NCBI GenBank assembly: GCA_043747685.1
Contig: JAYTOR010000114.1
Coordinates: 1 to 28,311, forward strand
Reading direction: 5' to 3'
DNA length: 28,311 bases
Origin: JANXUF01 sp043747685
GTDB lineage: Bacteria > Actinomycetota > Acidimicrobiia > Acidimicrobiales > Ilumatobacteraceae
Part shown: one piece after another, positions 8,567 to 16,649 of the stretch
Position numbering within the stretch: position 1 is the first letter of the stretch
Layout: each line of letters begins with the position of its first letter
Program-made: the position numbers and the translations under genes
Notes under the pieces: model-generated
Seen by the model: only the letters and a program-made list of their open reading frames with translations
The model's database searches: none
What the model was told of the DNA's origin: nothing

Positions 8567-9187
8567 CTAGACGCCGAGTTTGCGGGCTCGCAGCAGCAGC
8601 GTCGACGGGAGCAGCTGGCTGGCTGAGGCGCCACGGCCGAACAGTTCGTGCAGCGTGTCGAGGCGGAAATTGGTGCGATGGAGTGCCGTGAACAGATCGC
8701 CGATCGAGCGGCCCGGCGCCTGTCCATACGGCCTGCGCACGAGACCCTCGCCGTGAAATGCGTCGCCGCTGTCTCCGTCGCCGAAGATGGCGTTGATCGG
8801 ATGGGAGAACGTCATCACGAACGGCATCTCCGGCCGGAGAACGCGGTGCACCTGACGGAAGACGCGCGACAGGTCGTCAACGGCGTCGAGGGAACCGGCG
8901 GCGATCACCAGGTCGACAGATCCGCTGGTGGCGAAGCCGAGGTCCGCAAGGTCACCGTGATGGAACTCGACGCGCACGCCCGCAGCATCGGCAGCGGAAC
9001 GGCCGGCGACGATGCGCTCCGTCGACGGATCGACGGCGATCACTTTGGCTCCAGCCAACGCCAGCACGACGGAATTGACGTTCGGCGAGATGCCGAGTTC
9101 GATGACGCGCTTGCCGCTCGGATCGCTGATCAGCCGCAGATCGCCGTCGTCGGAGACATTCGAGCCATATGAAACGTTTGCTACCAC
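8567..9187 (-). CDS. Class I SAM-dependent methyltransferase-like protein
   Basis: About 206 residues with a Methyltransf_11-type fold: strand 1 RVIELG, strand 2 ending in an acidic residue (KVIAVDPS), the HHGDLADLGF strand, and SVDLVIAAGSLDAVDDLSRVFRQVHRVLRP with the usual motif V/post-motif pattern. The SAM loop after ELG reads ISPNVNS rather than the common G-x-G. Substrate is unknown. The start is uncertain: I used GTG at 9187 (VVANVSYGSNV); an in-frame TTG at 9217 would add ten residues with no clear signal, and the next codon is also GTG. The gene lies 43 bp downstream of the TAP-like lipoprotein gene on the same strand and may be co-transcribed. It converges with cca. Confidence 0.75.
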   Translation of the reverse strand: MVANVSYGSNVSDDGDLRLISDPSGKRVIELGISPNVNSVVLALAGAKVIAVDPSTERIVAGRSAADAAGVRVEFHHGDLADLGFATSGSVDLVIAAGSLDAVDDLSRVFRQVHRVLRPEMPFVMTFSHPINAIFGDGDSGDAFHGEGLVRRPYGQAPGRSIGDLFTALHRTNFRLDTLHELFGRGASASQLLPSTLLLRARKLGV

Positions 9188-9230
9188 CTGCTCAGTGTGC
9201 CAACCACACAACGACAAAGGGGGGATGCCA

Positions 9231-10850
9231 CTACGAGCACACCAGCCCCTCGGCCGGGATCTTCAACGACGTGAGGTAGTCGTCGACGGCGTTGTCGACG
9301 CATTGGTTGGCACCGTAGCCGGTGTGCTGTTCGGCTTGAACCGTCACGAGGTGGCCGTCTTCGAGCGCTGCCGCCATCTTCCGGGTGCCGGCGAGCGGCG
9401 TTGCCGGATCGCCCGTGGTGCCGACGACGACGATCGGGCCGGCACCCTTGCCGGTGACAGTCACCTTCGGCGCCGGTGGGATCGACCACAGCGCACAGAT
9501 GTATCCGTGTGCGAAGTCGCTGCCGAATCTCGGGGCGGCCGCCTCGATCTCGGCGACATTGGCGTCGACGCCGGCGACACTTCGCGGCGTCCCGTCGTCG
9601 AGGCAGGTGATGGCGTAGAACGCTTCGAGGAAGTTCGAAGCGACGCCCTTGCTGTTGCGCTGATAGTAGGCGTCGTAGAGAGCCAGGAGACCGTTGCCCT
9701 TGCCGTTCTGGGCGTCGGCGAGGGCCTCGGCGAGCGTCGGCCAACGTTCGCTGGTGTAGAGCGCTTCGGCGACCGCCGTGAACAGCACCCCCTCCGTCAC
9801 CGACGTGCGACCCTGTGTCACGACGATCGGTTTGGCATCGATTTTCGCTGCCAGCGCGTCGTACGCAGCAACCGGATCGCCGCCGCTGTTGAACGGACAC
9901 TTGCTGTTGGCGGCGCAGTCGGCGGCAAAACTCTTGAACGCCCCTTCGAATCCCTGCGCCTGATTCTGAGCGACCTGTGTGGCGTCGGCGTTCGGGTCGA
10001 CGGCGCCATCCAGAACCGCAGCACGGACGGTCGACGGGAACAGCGTTGTCCAGACTGCTCCGAGTTGGCTGCCGTAGGAGAACCCGAAGTAGCTGATCTT
10101 GTCCTCGCCGAGCGCCTTGCGGATCGAGTCCATGTCGGTGGCGCTCTCCGTCGTCGAGACATGTTTCAGCAGGTCGCCGTTCTTGGCAGCGCAGGCGTCA
10201 TCGAAGCTCTGGTCCGCTGCGACCATGGCGTCGTGGTCCTGCTGATTGTCCGGCGACGAGTCGAGGCCGAACGTCGGGTCGAGATTGTCGACGCAATCGA
10301 TCGCCGGCTTCGATTGCCCGGTGCCGCGAGGGTCCCACCCGATGATGTCGAAGTTATCCAATAGTGACTGCCCATATTCCTGCTCAGCAGCGTTGGCGAG
10401 GAAGGTCCCACCGGAGCCCGGCCCACCGGGATTCACGAGCAGCGAGCCGATGCGCTGCTTCGGCTTCAACGCCCGGTGCCGCACCACGTTCAGCGTGATC
10501 TGTGTAGCGGCGGGAGCCTGGTAGTCGAGCGGGACCTTCAACGAGCCGCAATCGAGGTTCTTGCCGCAGTTCTTCCACCCGAAGGCAGCATCGCTGGACG
10601 GCGCCGGGCCACGTGGTCGCGTCGATGCTGATGTCGATGTCGATCCCGATGCCGTGCCAGGGCTCGACGAATCCGCACTGCCAGCGTTGGGGGAGGATGA
10701 CGCAGACGAGGGCGCAGTGACGACGCCCCCGGCGGCCGATGCTTGATTGCTCACCGAGACGCCAGCGCTGTTGGAGGTGCACGATGCCAACACGACGGCA
10801 GTGACAGCGAGCAGCGAGATCAAACGCGGTCCGCCATGCAGTTTCGACAT
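9231..10850 (-). CDS. TAP-like alpha/beta hydrolase lipoprotein
   Basis: 539-residue exported hydrolase. The start at 10850 gives a clean lipoprotein signal (MSKLHGGPRLISLLAV, lipobox LASC, Cys24); in-frame ATGs at 10856 and 10862 are alternatives. A Ser/Ala/Thr-rich spacer runs to about residue 90. The catalytic domain follows with VNPGGPGSGGTF, FDIIGWDPRGTG, the nucleophile elbow GFSYGSQLG, the Asp region VVVGTTGDPATP and the His region EQHTGYGANQCVD; the last two form the TAP C-terminal domain. It belongs to the tripeptidyl aminopeptidase/SCO7095-like family and probably removes short peptides from extracellular proteins or cleaves esters at the cell surface. Several conserved Cys pairs (for example CGKNLDCG) suggest disulfides outside the cell. 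It is paralogous to the partial gene at 1-706 and divergent from the ABC exporter. Confidence 0.88.
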   Translation of the reverse strand: MSKLHGGPRLISLLAVTAVVLASCTSNSAGVSVSNQASAAGGVVTAPSSASSSPNAGSADSSSPGTASGSTSTSASTRPRGPAPSSDAAFGWKNCGKNLDCGSLKVPLDYQAPAATQITLNVVRHRALKPKQRIGSLLVNPGGPGSGGTFLANAAEQEYGQSLLDNFDIIGWDPRGTGQSKPAIDCVDNLDPTFGLDSSPDNQQDHDAMVAADQSFDDACAAKNGDLLKHVSTTESATDMDSIRKALGEDKISYFGFSYGSQLGAVWTTLFPSTVRAAVLDGAVDPNADATQVAQNQAQGFEGAFKSFAADCAANSKCPFNSGGDPVAAYDALAAKIDAKPIVVTQGRTSVTEGVLFTAVAEALYTSERWPTLAEALADAQNGKGNGLLALYDAYYQRNSKGVASNFLEAFYAITCLDDGTPRSVAGVDANVAEIEAAAPRFGSDFAHGYICALWSIPPAPKVTVTGKGAGPIVVVGTTGDPATPLAGTRKMAAALEDGHLVTVQAEQHTGYGANQCVDNAVDDYLTSLKIPAEGLVCS

Positions 10851-10860
10851 ACTCATCAGC

Positions 10861-10866
10861 ATTCTA
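10861..10866 (-). promoter_or_regulatory. -10 box of the TAP-like gene
   Basis: TAGAAT on the minus strand ends 10 nt before the ATG at 10850. It overlaps the ATG at 10862, which argues for a start at 10850 or 10856 and a leader of at most a few nucleotides. Confidence 0.4.
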
Positions 10867-10885
10867 CGGGCCCTGGCCTCGCCGA

Positions 10886-10891
10886 TAGCGT
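10886..10891 (+). promoter_or_regulatory. -10 box of the ABC exporter gene
   Basis: TAGCGT ends 10 nt before ATG at 10902 (another ATG is at 10908). It faces the divergent TAP promoter only about 20 bp away, so the two promoters may interfere or be co-regulated. Confidence 0.35.
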
Positions 10892-10901
10892 CGGCAGCAC
10901 T

Positions 10902-12776
10902 ATGCGGATGAGTCCCTACAGCCTCCGACCGGGGGACCCGAGCGCCATCAAGGGTGTCAAGATCAACCGTCACGCGCTCCGTCGGGCATGGAGCTTTGCC
11001 GGGCCGTACCGCCTGTCGATCGCCCTCTTCATGATCGCCATCGTCGTGTCGGCAGTCCTCGGCATCCTCCCGCCACTGCTGTTCCGCCAGATCCTCGACA
11101 ACGCCATCCCGCAGAAGAACCGCGGCGAGATCACGTTCCTGGCAACGCTGCTCGTTGTCGCGGCGATGGGCGACGCATTCCTGTCGATCGTCCAGCGCTG
11201 GTTCTCGACCCGCATCGGCGAGGGCATGATCTACGATCTGCGTGTCGCCCTCTTCGACAAGGTCGAACGCATGCCGATCGCCTTCTTCACCCGTACGCAG
11301 ACCGGTTCGCTCATCAGTCGCTTGAACAACGACGTCATCGGTGCGCAGGACGCCGTGACCAACACGCTCGGCAGCGTCGTGTCGAATGTCGTCGTACTGG
11401 TGACGACGATGGCGGCGATGCTGACGCTCGAATGGCGCCTCACACTGCTGTCGCTGATCGTGCTGCCGCTGTTCATCATTCCGGCGAAGCGCGTCGGCAG
11501 GAAGTTGTCGGCGATCTCACGCGAGCAGATGAACATGAACGCGACCATGAACACGCAGATGACAGAGCGCTTCAACGTGTCCGGTGCGCTGCTCGTCAAA
11601 TTGTTCGGCTCCCGACGCACGGAAGTCGCGACATTCGCCGGACGCGCTGCCAAGGTCCGTGATGCCGGCATCAAGCAGGCGATGTACGGCAGGACGTTCC
11701 TGGTCGCCCTCGGGCTCGTCGCCGCAGTCGGAGCGGCGGCGATCTACGGTATCGGTGCCCATCTCGTCGTCAGCGGAACGATCAAGGTCGGCACGCTCGT
11801 CGCCCTCGCAGCGCTTGCCCCGCGCCTGTACCAGCCGCTCACCGGATTGACGAACACACGCGTCGACATGATGACGGCGCTCGTCAGTTTCGATCGGGTG
11901 TTCGAAGTGCTCGACGCGCCGGTGGCGATCGCCGACAAACTCGGCGCAATCGATCTCGTCGACCCGCAAGGCCGGATCGAACTCCGCAACGTGTGGTTCC
12001 GCTATCCCCCGGCGGCCTCGTCGTCGATCCCCTCGCTCGAGGCGCCTGGCCTCGAGCATTCCGGCGATCCAGATCAGGACGTGCTCAAGGGCATCTCGCT
12101 GGTGGTGGAGCCTGGTGAGACAGTCGCTCTCGTCGGTTCGTCCGGTGCCGGCAAGACCACGCTCTCGTCGCTGCTTCCGCGGCTGTACGACGTCACGGGT
12201 GGAGCGGTGTTGATCGACGACCTCGATATCCGCAACGTGACGCTGGACTCATTGACCGCTGCCATCGGTGTCGTGTCTCAGGACCCCCATCTGTTCCACG
12301 AATCCGTGCTGTCGAACCTGCTCTACGCCAGGCCGGACGCATCGATGGAAGCGATCGAGGTGGCCTGCAGAGGGGCGCGGATCTACGACATGATCAACGC
12401 CCTTCCGGATCGTTTCGAGACGATTGTCGGCGACCGCGGCTATCGCATGTCCGGTGGCGAAAAACAGCGCCTGGCGATCGCCAGACTGCTGTTGAAGCAG
12501 CCGGCGATCGTCATTCTCGACGAGGCAACGAGCCACCTCGACAACGAGAACGAAGCCCAGGTGCAGGCGGCGCTCGAAATGGCGTTGACCGGCAGGACTG
12601 CGCTGATCATCGCCCACAGACTGTCGACGATCCGTAACGCCGATCGCATCGTCGTATTGGATGCCGGCCAGATCGTCGAGCAGGGAACCCACGAAGAGCT
12701 CGTCGCCCTCGGTGGCTTTTACGCCCGTCAGGAGTACCTCGGCGAGAACCATTCCCCGGTCACCGACGATCGTTGA
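10902..12776 (+). CDS. ABC exporter, fused permease and ATPase (half-transporter)
   Basis: 624-residue half-transporter of the type IV (MsbA/LmrA-like) exporter fold. Residues about 30-330 form a six-helix ABC membrane domain; helix starts include IALFMIAIVVSAVLG, TLLVVAAMGDAFLSI and VVSNVVVLVTTMAAML. The nucleotide-binding domain carries Walker A GSSGAGKTT (about 411-419), the Q-loop in VSQDPHLFHES, signature MSGGEKQRL (about 516-524), Walker B IVILDEATSHLD and the H-loop AHRLS. It must dimerise to export a lipid, drug or peptide; the cargo cannot be told. Odd point: a Pro/Ser-rich insertion of about 20 residues separates FRYP from VLKGISLVV, just before Walker A. The start at 10902 removes an upstream open extension that overlaps the divergent gene. 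Confidence 0.9.
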   Translation: MRMSPYSLRPGDPSAIKGVKINRHALRRAWSFAGPYRLSIALFMIAIVVSAVLGILPPLLFRQILDNAIPQKNRGEITFLATLLVVAAMGDAFLSIVQRWFSTRIGEGMIYDLRVALFDKVERMPIAFFTRTQTGSLISRLNNDVIGAQDAVTNTLGSVVSNVVVLVTTMAAMLTLEWRLTLLSLIVLPLFIIPAKRVGRKLSAISREQMNMNATMNTQMTERFNVSGALLVKLFGSRRTEVATFAGRAAKVRDAGIKQAMYGRTFLVALGLVAAVGAAAIYGIGAHLVVSGTIKVGTLVALAALAPRLYQPLTGLTNTRVDMMTALVSFDRVFEVLDAPVAIADKLGAIDLVDPQGRIELRNVWFRYPPAASSSIPSLEAPGLEHSGDPDQDVLKGISLVVEPGETVALVGSSGAGKTTLSSLLPRLYDVTGGAVLIDDLDIRNVTLDSLTAAIGVVSQDPHLFHESVLSNLLYARPDASMEAIEVACRGARIYDMINALPDRFETIVGDRGYRMSGGEKQRLAIARLLLKQPAIVILDEATSHLDNENEAQVQAALEMALTGRTALIIAHRLSTIRNADRIVVLDAGQIVEQGTHEELVALGGFYARQEYLGENHSPVTDDR

Positions 12777-12842
12777 GGTGCGCAGCGCCCGATTCGTACA
12801 CGCCGCCGGACTCGCTGAGGCGTTGATCGCTCAGACAACTGA

Positions 12843-13565
12843 CTATTTCGGCGCCGTCAGCCAACTTGCGGGGCCCATCAACACCCTCGGATGTTTGGCC
12901 CGGTCGAGCCAGCGCATCATCGTCAGCAGATCGCCCTCTGAGAACGAGGCGCATCCGCTGGTCGCACGACTCGTGCCGTCTGCTGCGTAGCTGTTGCGGT
13001 GGAGGAAGATCGCACTGCCGACACCCTTCGCCGCCGCCTGGTTGTAGTCGGTGATCAGTGCATACCGGTAGGCCCCGATCCCGGTCGCGTAGAGATCTTC
13101 GTTCGGCGCTCCGCACGTCGCCGCTGACACCCATCGGTTGTAGGCAACGGAGTTGACGTCCGAGATCCAGCAGTCGCCCGGTTGTGTCTGCCGATAGGGC
13201 AGCGCCATCCCTGGGTCCGGCTCGCGGCCGAAGGCGCTGATGATGCCGAACGAACCAGCGGGGGTCGAACCGTCGCCTTCTCGGTGGTCTGCGTTGAAGC
13301 CGCTGCGGCCGATACGGGTCGTCATCGTCTGGCCGCGCTGTTGCCACGAACCGTCACCTGTCCGTTCGAACAGCGCCGCTGTCGCCGTCGTCGTCGTCCA
13401 TGACGACGATGTCACCACCACCACCTGCTGGGCATCGCCGAGCGCGAGTTCGATCGTCGCCGGATTGGGCGGTGCAGTGGCACCTGGGACCGCAGGTGTG
13501 GCGCTCACCGCTACTCCGATCACGCCGAGGGCAAGAGCGCCCAGGATCAGCGTACGGAGCTTCAT
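12843..13565 (-). CDS. Exported YkuD-family L,D-transpeptidase-like protein
   Basis: 240 residues with a signal peptide (MKLRTLILGALALGVIG, likely cleavage after the Ala/Pro-rich stretch near residue 30). The body matches the COG3786-type YkuD branch: GDGSTPAGSFGIISAFG, DCWISDVNSVAYNRWV, YALITDYNQ, AIFLHR and the catalytic block SGCASFSEGDLLTMMRWLD, where the Cys is the nucleophile and the His in FLH its partner. These enzymes cross-link or remodel peptidoglycan outside the membrane; members of this branch are mostly uncharacterised. The start at 13565 matches the signal peptide and a -10 box exactly 7 nt upstream, so ATG at 13595 is rejected. It converges on the ABC exporter, with a weak CTGAG/CTCAG hairpin in the 66-bp gap. 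Confidence 0.8.
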   Translation of the reverse strand: MKLRTLILGALALGVIGVAVSATPAVPGATAPPNPATIELALGDAQQVVVVTSSSWTTTTATAALFERTGDGSWQQRGQTMTTRIGRSGFNADHREGDGSTPAGSFGIISAFGREPDPGMALPYRQTQPGDCWISDVNSVAYNRWVSAATCGAPNEDLYATGIGAYRYALITDYNQAAAKGVGSAIFLHRNSYAADGTSRATSGCASFSEGDLLTMMRWLDRAKHPRVLMGPASWLTAPK

Positions 13566-13572
13566 CCGCTCG

Positions 13573-13578
13573 ACATTA
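13573..13578 (-). promoter_or_regulatory. -10 box of the L,D-transpeptidase gene (leaderless)
   Basis: TAATGT on the minus strand ends 7 nt before ATG at 13565, placing the transcription start on the A of ATG. Confidence 0.5.
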
Positions 13579-13623
13579 CCGCTCGTCGTTGCCACTCGTC
13601 CGGCGACCCCGAACGCGGCAGCG

Positions 13624-13646
13624 GCCGCCTCGGATTCCGAGGCGGC
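13624..13646. terminator. Perfect GC-rich hairpin after the acidic-protein gene
   Basis: GCCGCCTCGG, loop ATT, CCGAGGCGGC: a 10-bp perfect stem with a 3-nt loop, 57 bp past the stop of the 13703-14077 gene and before the promoter of the L,D-transpeptidase gene. There is no T-tract, so it is an I-shaped terminator of the kind common in actinobacteria. Confidence 0.65.
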
Positions 13647-13702
13647 TGTCGCTGGGCTGTTGTCCAGCCGTCATCGATGCTCGTTCTGCTGTCGTCGAGC
13701 CG

Positions 13703-14077
13703 CTATCCGACCGTCGGAGCAGCCGGAACGTCAGTGACGTCGCCGCCCTTGTCACCGGGAATCGCGTCTTCGATCGTATCGGAGGCGGTGTTCTCGATCT
13801 CCTCACCCTTGTCCTCGACGTCGTCGAGGGCGCCGCCGGATTTGTCCTCGGCGGTGTCGGCTGCGTCGCTGACCGAAGCAGCGGTACCGGTGGTCGCGTC
13901 TTCGGTTGCGGTTGCGGTTGCGGTTGCGGCTTCAGCGACGGGGGCGGTCGCCTCGTCGGCTTGAGCCTTGTGGTCGCCGATGTGCAGTTTTTCCCTGACA
14001 CTGTCGGGGAGCTTGTCCTCGATCTTGTCCTTGACGTTCTCGGCCATTTCCTTGGCCTTATCCAGAAAACCGCTCAT
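13703..14077 (-). CDS. Small acidic Ala-rich protein with amphipathic N-terminus
   Basis: 124 residues. The N-terminal 32 residues (MSGFLDKAKEMAENVKDKIE, then DKLPDSVREKL) are charged and helix-forming and resemble the short actinobacterial proteins often annotated as CsbD-like or Rv0909-type antitoxins; that likeness is loose. The rest is low-complexity, Asp/Glu/Ala/Thr-rich, with a (AT)4 run encoded by a 6-bp tandem repeat, and is probably disordered. The start is set by AAGGAGC 4 nt before ATG at 14077. It follows the broken permease gene by 95 bp on the same strand and has its own terminator hairpin. No function can be assigned. Strong Shine-Dalgarno and codon use argue that it is real. 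Confidence 0.75.
   Translation of the reverse strand: MSGFLDKAKEMAENVKDKIEDKLPDSVREKLHIGDHKAQADEATAPVAEAATATATATEDATTGTAASVSDAADTAEDKSGGALDDVEDKGEEIENTASDTIEDAIPGDKGGDVTDVPAAPTVG
13904..13927. repeat. Perfect 6-bp tandem repeat (GGTTGC x4)
   Basis: Four uninterrupted GGTTGC units encode Ala-Thr dipeptides on the minus strand inside the acidic protein. Copy-number change would keep the frame and only lengthen the disordered tail. Confidence 0.7.
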
Positions 14078-14081
14078 TCCA

Positions 14082-14088
14082 GCTCCTT
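14082..14088 (-). promoter_or_regulatory. Shine-Dalgarno site of the acidic-protein gene
   Basis: AAGGAGC on the minus strand, 4 nt before ATG at 14077; it fixes this start against the open frame that continues upstream. Confidence 0.65.
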
Positions 14089-14172
14089 GTTCGAATGCGG
14101 CATCACCGCAATGCGCCGAGATCGTAGCCCGTTCGTCGAGGCCCTCTGGCGAGGTTTTCGACCGAGCGACCG

Positions 14173-14971
14173 TCAGGAGAGCAGCAGGCGGTTGAGTCGT
14201 TTCGAGCCGACCCACCGGCCGAAGAAGGCCATCGCCAGGAGGAACGCCGCGTAGCCGAGGATCGACCAATCGGCAGTTCCGGTGGTCGCCGAACGGACGA
14301 GGGCCACGCGGTGATACAGCGGCGAGATCTGCAACAACGGACGCCACCTGCCATAGGAGGACGCCGGGTAGAACGTCGCCGAGAACAGGAACAGCCGCAT
14401 CGTCGCCGTGGGCACCCACCCGAAGTCTGCCCAACTGCGGATGAAGGTGACCGCGGCGAGCCCGCACGAGGCGAAGGCGAAACCGATCAGCACACACGCC
14501 GGGATCGCCATCAGCGCCCATGGCGAATGCACCGTCTCGAGCATCAACATCGCCAACAGGAACGTCGTTGCGTAGAGCAGCCGCGCTGAGCAGCACCCAG
14601 CCGATCTCGCCGAGCGTCACGTCGTCGATCCCCATCGGCGTCGCCAGTACGGCGTCGCAGGTCTTGCTGTGTTTCAGCTTGTCGAAGACGTTCATCGTCG
14701 AGTCGTAGACCGCCCCGTTCATCGCCGGTGAAGCCATCAGCGCCGGGGCAACGAAGGTCGCATAATCGACGACCTTGCCGTTGACGGAGACGTCGCCGAC
14801 CAGGTGTCCGAGACCGACCCGTGTGGACAGCAGGTACAACAGCGGCTCGAAGAAGCCGGAGACGATGATGATCCAGGTGCGTCGGTACACCATCAGGCTG
14901 CGTTCGATCATCCGTTGCGGGCGGCGGGCGGTGCGGATGACCGGCGGGATGACGCGCAGGGCGATCGTCAT
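14173..14971 (-). pseudogene. ABC-2 type permease (DrrB-like), frameshifted
   Basis: Second permease of a three-gene exporter operon. From ATG at 14971 the frame encodes MTIALRVIPPVIRTARRPQR, then membrane-domain sequence through GEIGWVLLSA at about 14583. There the frame is lost. Continuity resumes in another frame (LLYATTFLLAMLMLETVHSP) and runs to the stop at 14173 with FLFSATFYPASSYG and ISPLYHRVALVR, both typical of ABC2_membrane permeases. Removing one G from the GG at 14581-14582 (minus strand) joins the two halves into one protein of about 265 residues. The start codon overlaps the stop of the upstream permease (ATGA). Alternatives are a sequencing error or programmed frameshifting, but the upstream genes are broken too, so decay is the best reading. 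Confidence 0.8.
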
Positions 14972-15816
14972 ATCGACAGCTTCTTGCTGAAGCTGTGCAC
15001 CGTGGCCACCAGTCCGACGGCAATCCACGTCAACAGATAGGCCACGTGAACCGCCGCCGTTCCGATCTGCAGTCGGTGCAGGGTGGCGGCCCTGCACAGT
15101 TCCACCCCGTGCCAGAGCGGGGCTAATTTCGCCAGCGCCTGGGCGGCGACAGGCAGTTGCTTCAGCGGATAGAACGCTCCTCCGAACAGGAACAGCGGGG
15201 TGATCACGAATCGCTGCATCGCCGGGAACGCACTATCGCGCTCACGGGTCGCTGCGTATGCGGCAATCGGCATGCCGGAGGCCAACCCGCACAGTCCGGC
15301 GAACGGCATCGCGAGCAGCAGACCACTCGACCTCGTCGCCGGGAAGATGGTCAAAGCAACGGCCACCGCTGCTGCTGACAGCAGGCTCCGAAGTCCGACG
15401 TAGATCGCCTCGCCGAGAACGATGTCCGCTGGTTCCAACGGTGAGGCGACCATCGCATGAAAGGTTCGCTGCCACTTGAAGCCGGCGAGGACGGGCCACA
15501 TGCACTCCATCGAGGCGACCATCATCGCCGTCGTCGCCAACAGCCCAGGCGCCAGGTAGGTCACGTACTCGACACCGCCGAGCGCCGACGTCGACGAAGC
15601 GTTGCGGTTGACCAGCGCTCCGACACCCAGCCCCATGCCGGCGACCTACATCAGCGGCTGCACGAATGAGGTCAACACGCTCGAACGCCACACAGCCCGA
15701 AAGGCCATCAACTGCCACTCGACGACGTGTAGCGCGTGGTGCCATGTACTGCCGATCGTGCGGCGCGACGGTGTGCGGGACGTGCTGACGGATATGCGGT
15801 CGATCGTCGCTGGCAT
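14968..15816 (-). pseudogene. ABC-2 type permease (DrrB-like), interrupted by an in-frame TAG
   Basis: First permease of the operon. ATG at 15816 shares its A with the TGA of the ATPase gene (TGATG). The frame spans 282 codons to a TGA at 14968 but contains TAG at 15646-15648, between FVQPLM and VAGMGLGVGAL. In related permeases this place is usually aromatic (…PLLY/F…MGLG), so a Tyr codon changed to TAG by one base is likely. The downstream part reads as a normal ABC-2 membrane domain with YVTYLAPGLLATTAM, WQRTFHAMVASPL and FLFGGAFYPLKQLP. An internal ATG at 15636 could restart translation, but the product would lack the N-terminal cytoplasmic segment and the first membrane helix. With the lesions on both sides this is best called a pseudogene. 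Confidence 0.8.
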
Positions 15817-16590
15817 CAGTCGACCAGATTCCGTCCGGTCAGGCGCAGGAACACGCCCTCGAGCGTGCTGCGTCGCACGAGCGCGCTCTGTGGACGCCCC
15901 TCGTACATGCGTTTCCTGCAGTGCTGCTTCGCCGTCGCTCGCATCGATCAGCAACCGGTCCGGCAGCACTTCTATCCGCTCCCCGATGCCCTGCAGCATC
16001 GGCGCCGACGCCTCGTTCTGATCAGCCTCGAAGCGCAACTCGACGACGTCCTTACTGCTGTGATCGTCGATCAGCGAGCGTGGCGAATCCCCGGCAACGA
16101 TGCGGCCGCCGTCCATCAGGACGAGTCGGTCGCAGAGTTGTTCGGCCTCGTCCATGTACTGCGTCGTCAAGACGAGCGTGACGCCCTGCTGCTTGAGGCG
16201 GTACAGACGGTCCCACAGGATGTGCCGCGCCTGCGGATCGAGACCGGTCGTCGGCTCGTCGAGCAGTACGACCTCGGGATGGTTGATCAGTGACCTGGCG
16301 ATCGTCAGACGTCGTTCCATGCCCCCGGACAGCGTCTGCACCTGGCTCTTGGAGCGTTCCGTCAATTAGACGAACTCCAGCAATTCGGCTGCTCGCCGCC
16401 TCGCTTCAGTGCGAGACAGGTCGAAGTACCGCCCGTAGATCACGAGGTTCTCGGCAACTGTCAGCTGCTCGCCGAGGTTGTCCTGCTGAGCGACGACACC
16501 AAGTCGCGCCGTGATCGCCGCCGCATCGTTCGACGGGTCGAGGCCGAAGATGCTGAGGTCGCCGCTCGTACGTGGCGAGACACAACCGTC
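15816..16590 (-). pseudogene. ABC transporter ATPase (DrrA-like), 5'-truncated with TAA and frameshift
   Basis: ATPase partner of the two permeases. Recognisable sequence starts at GCVSPRTSGDLSIFGLDP; the preceding 60-70 residues with Walker A are absent. The Q-loop region (LGVVAQQDNLGEQLTV) is present, then LLEFV is followed by TAA at 16366-16368 where relatives carry Gln (CAA to TAA fits). After it come the signature SGGMERRLTIARSL, Walker B VVLLDEPTTGLDP and the H-loop region LTTQYMDEAEQLCDRL. Near 15897-15900 a G-run of four puts the frame off by one; with three Gs the tail reads GRPQSALVRRSTLEGVFLRL and ends at TGA 15818-15816, the normal DrrA C-terminus. Three separate lesions mean no active ATPase can be made. 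Confidence 0.85.
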
Positions 16591-16637
16591 GCCGGGTGAC
16601 CACGCGAATTTTCGTCGCCGATCGATCGCCCGTGTCA

Positions 16638-16643
16638 TACGAT
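16638..16643 (+). promoter_or_regulatory. -10 box of the GNAT gene (leaderless)
   Basis: TACGAT ends 6 nt before GTG at 16650. The same hexamer at the same distance precedes the aminotransferase GTG at 19225. Confidence 0.5.
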
Positions 16644-16649
16644 CCGGCC

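Noticed and set aside
9012..10364. 450-codon plus-strand frame opposite the TAP-like gene
   Set aside because: Shadow frame; the minus-strand lipoprotein hydrolase has signal peptide, triad and family match.
14560..14600. Programmed frameshift in permease 2
   Set aside because: No slippery heptamer or stimulatory structure is seen and the neighbouring genes carry unrelated lesions.
13703..15097. Single 464-residue protein joining the permease and the acidic protein
   Set aside because: The open frame arises only from the permease frameshift; the acidic protein has its own Shine-Dalgarno and start at 14077.
15646..16368. Stop-codon recoding (TAG and TAA read as amino acids) in the ABC operon
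   Set aside because: Two different stops, two frameshifts and a missing 5' end occur together, while other genes use TAG and TAA as normal stops.
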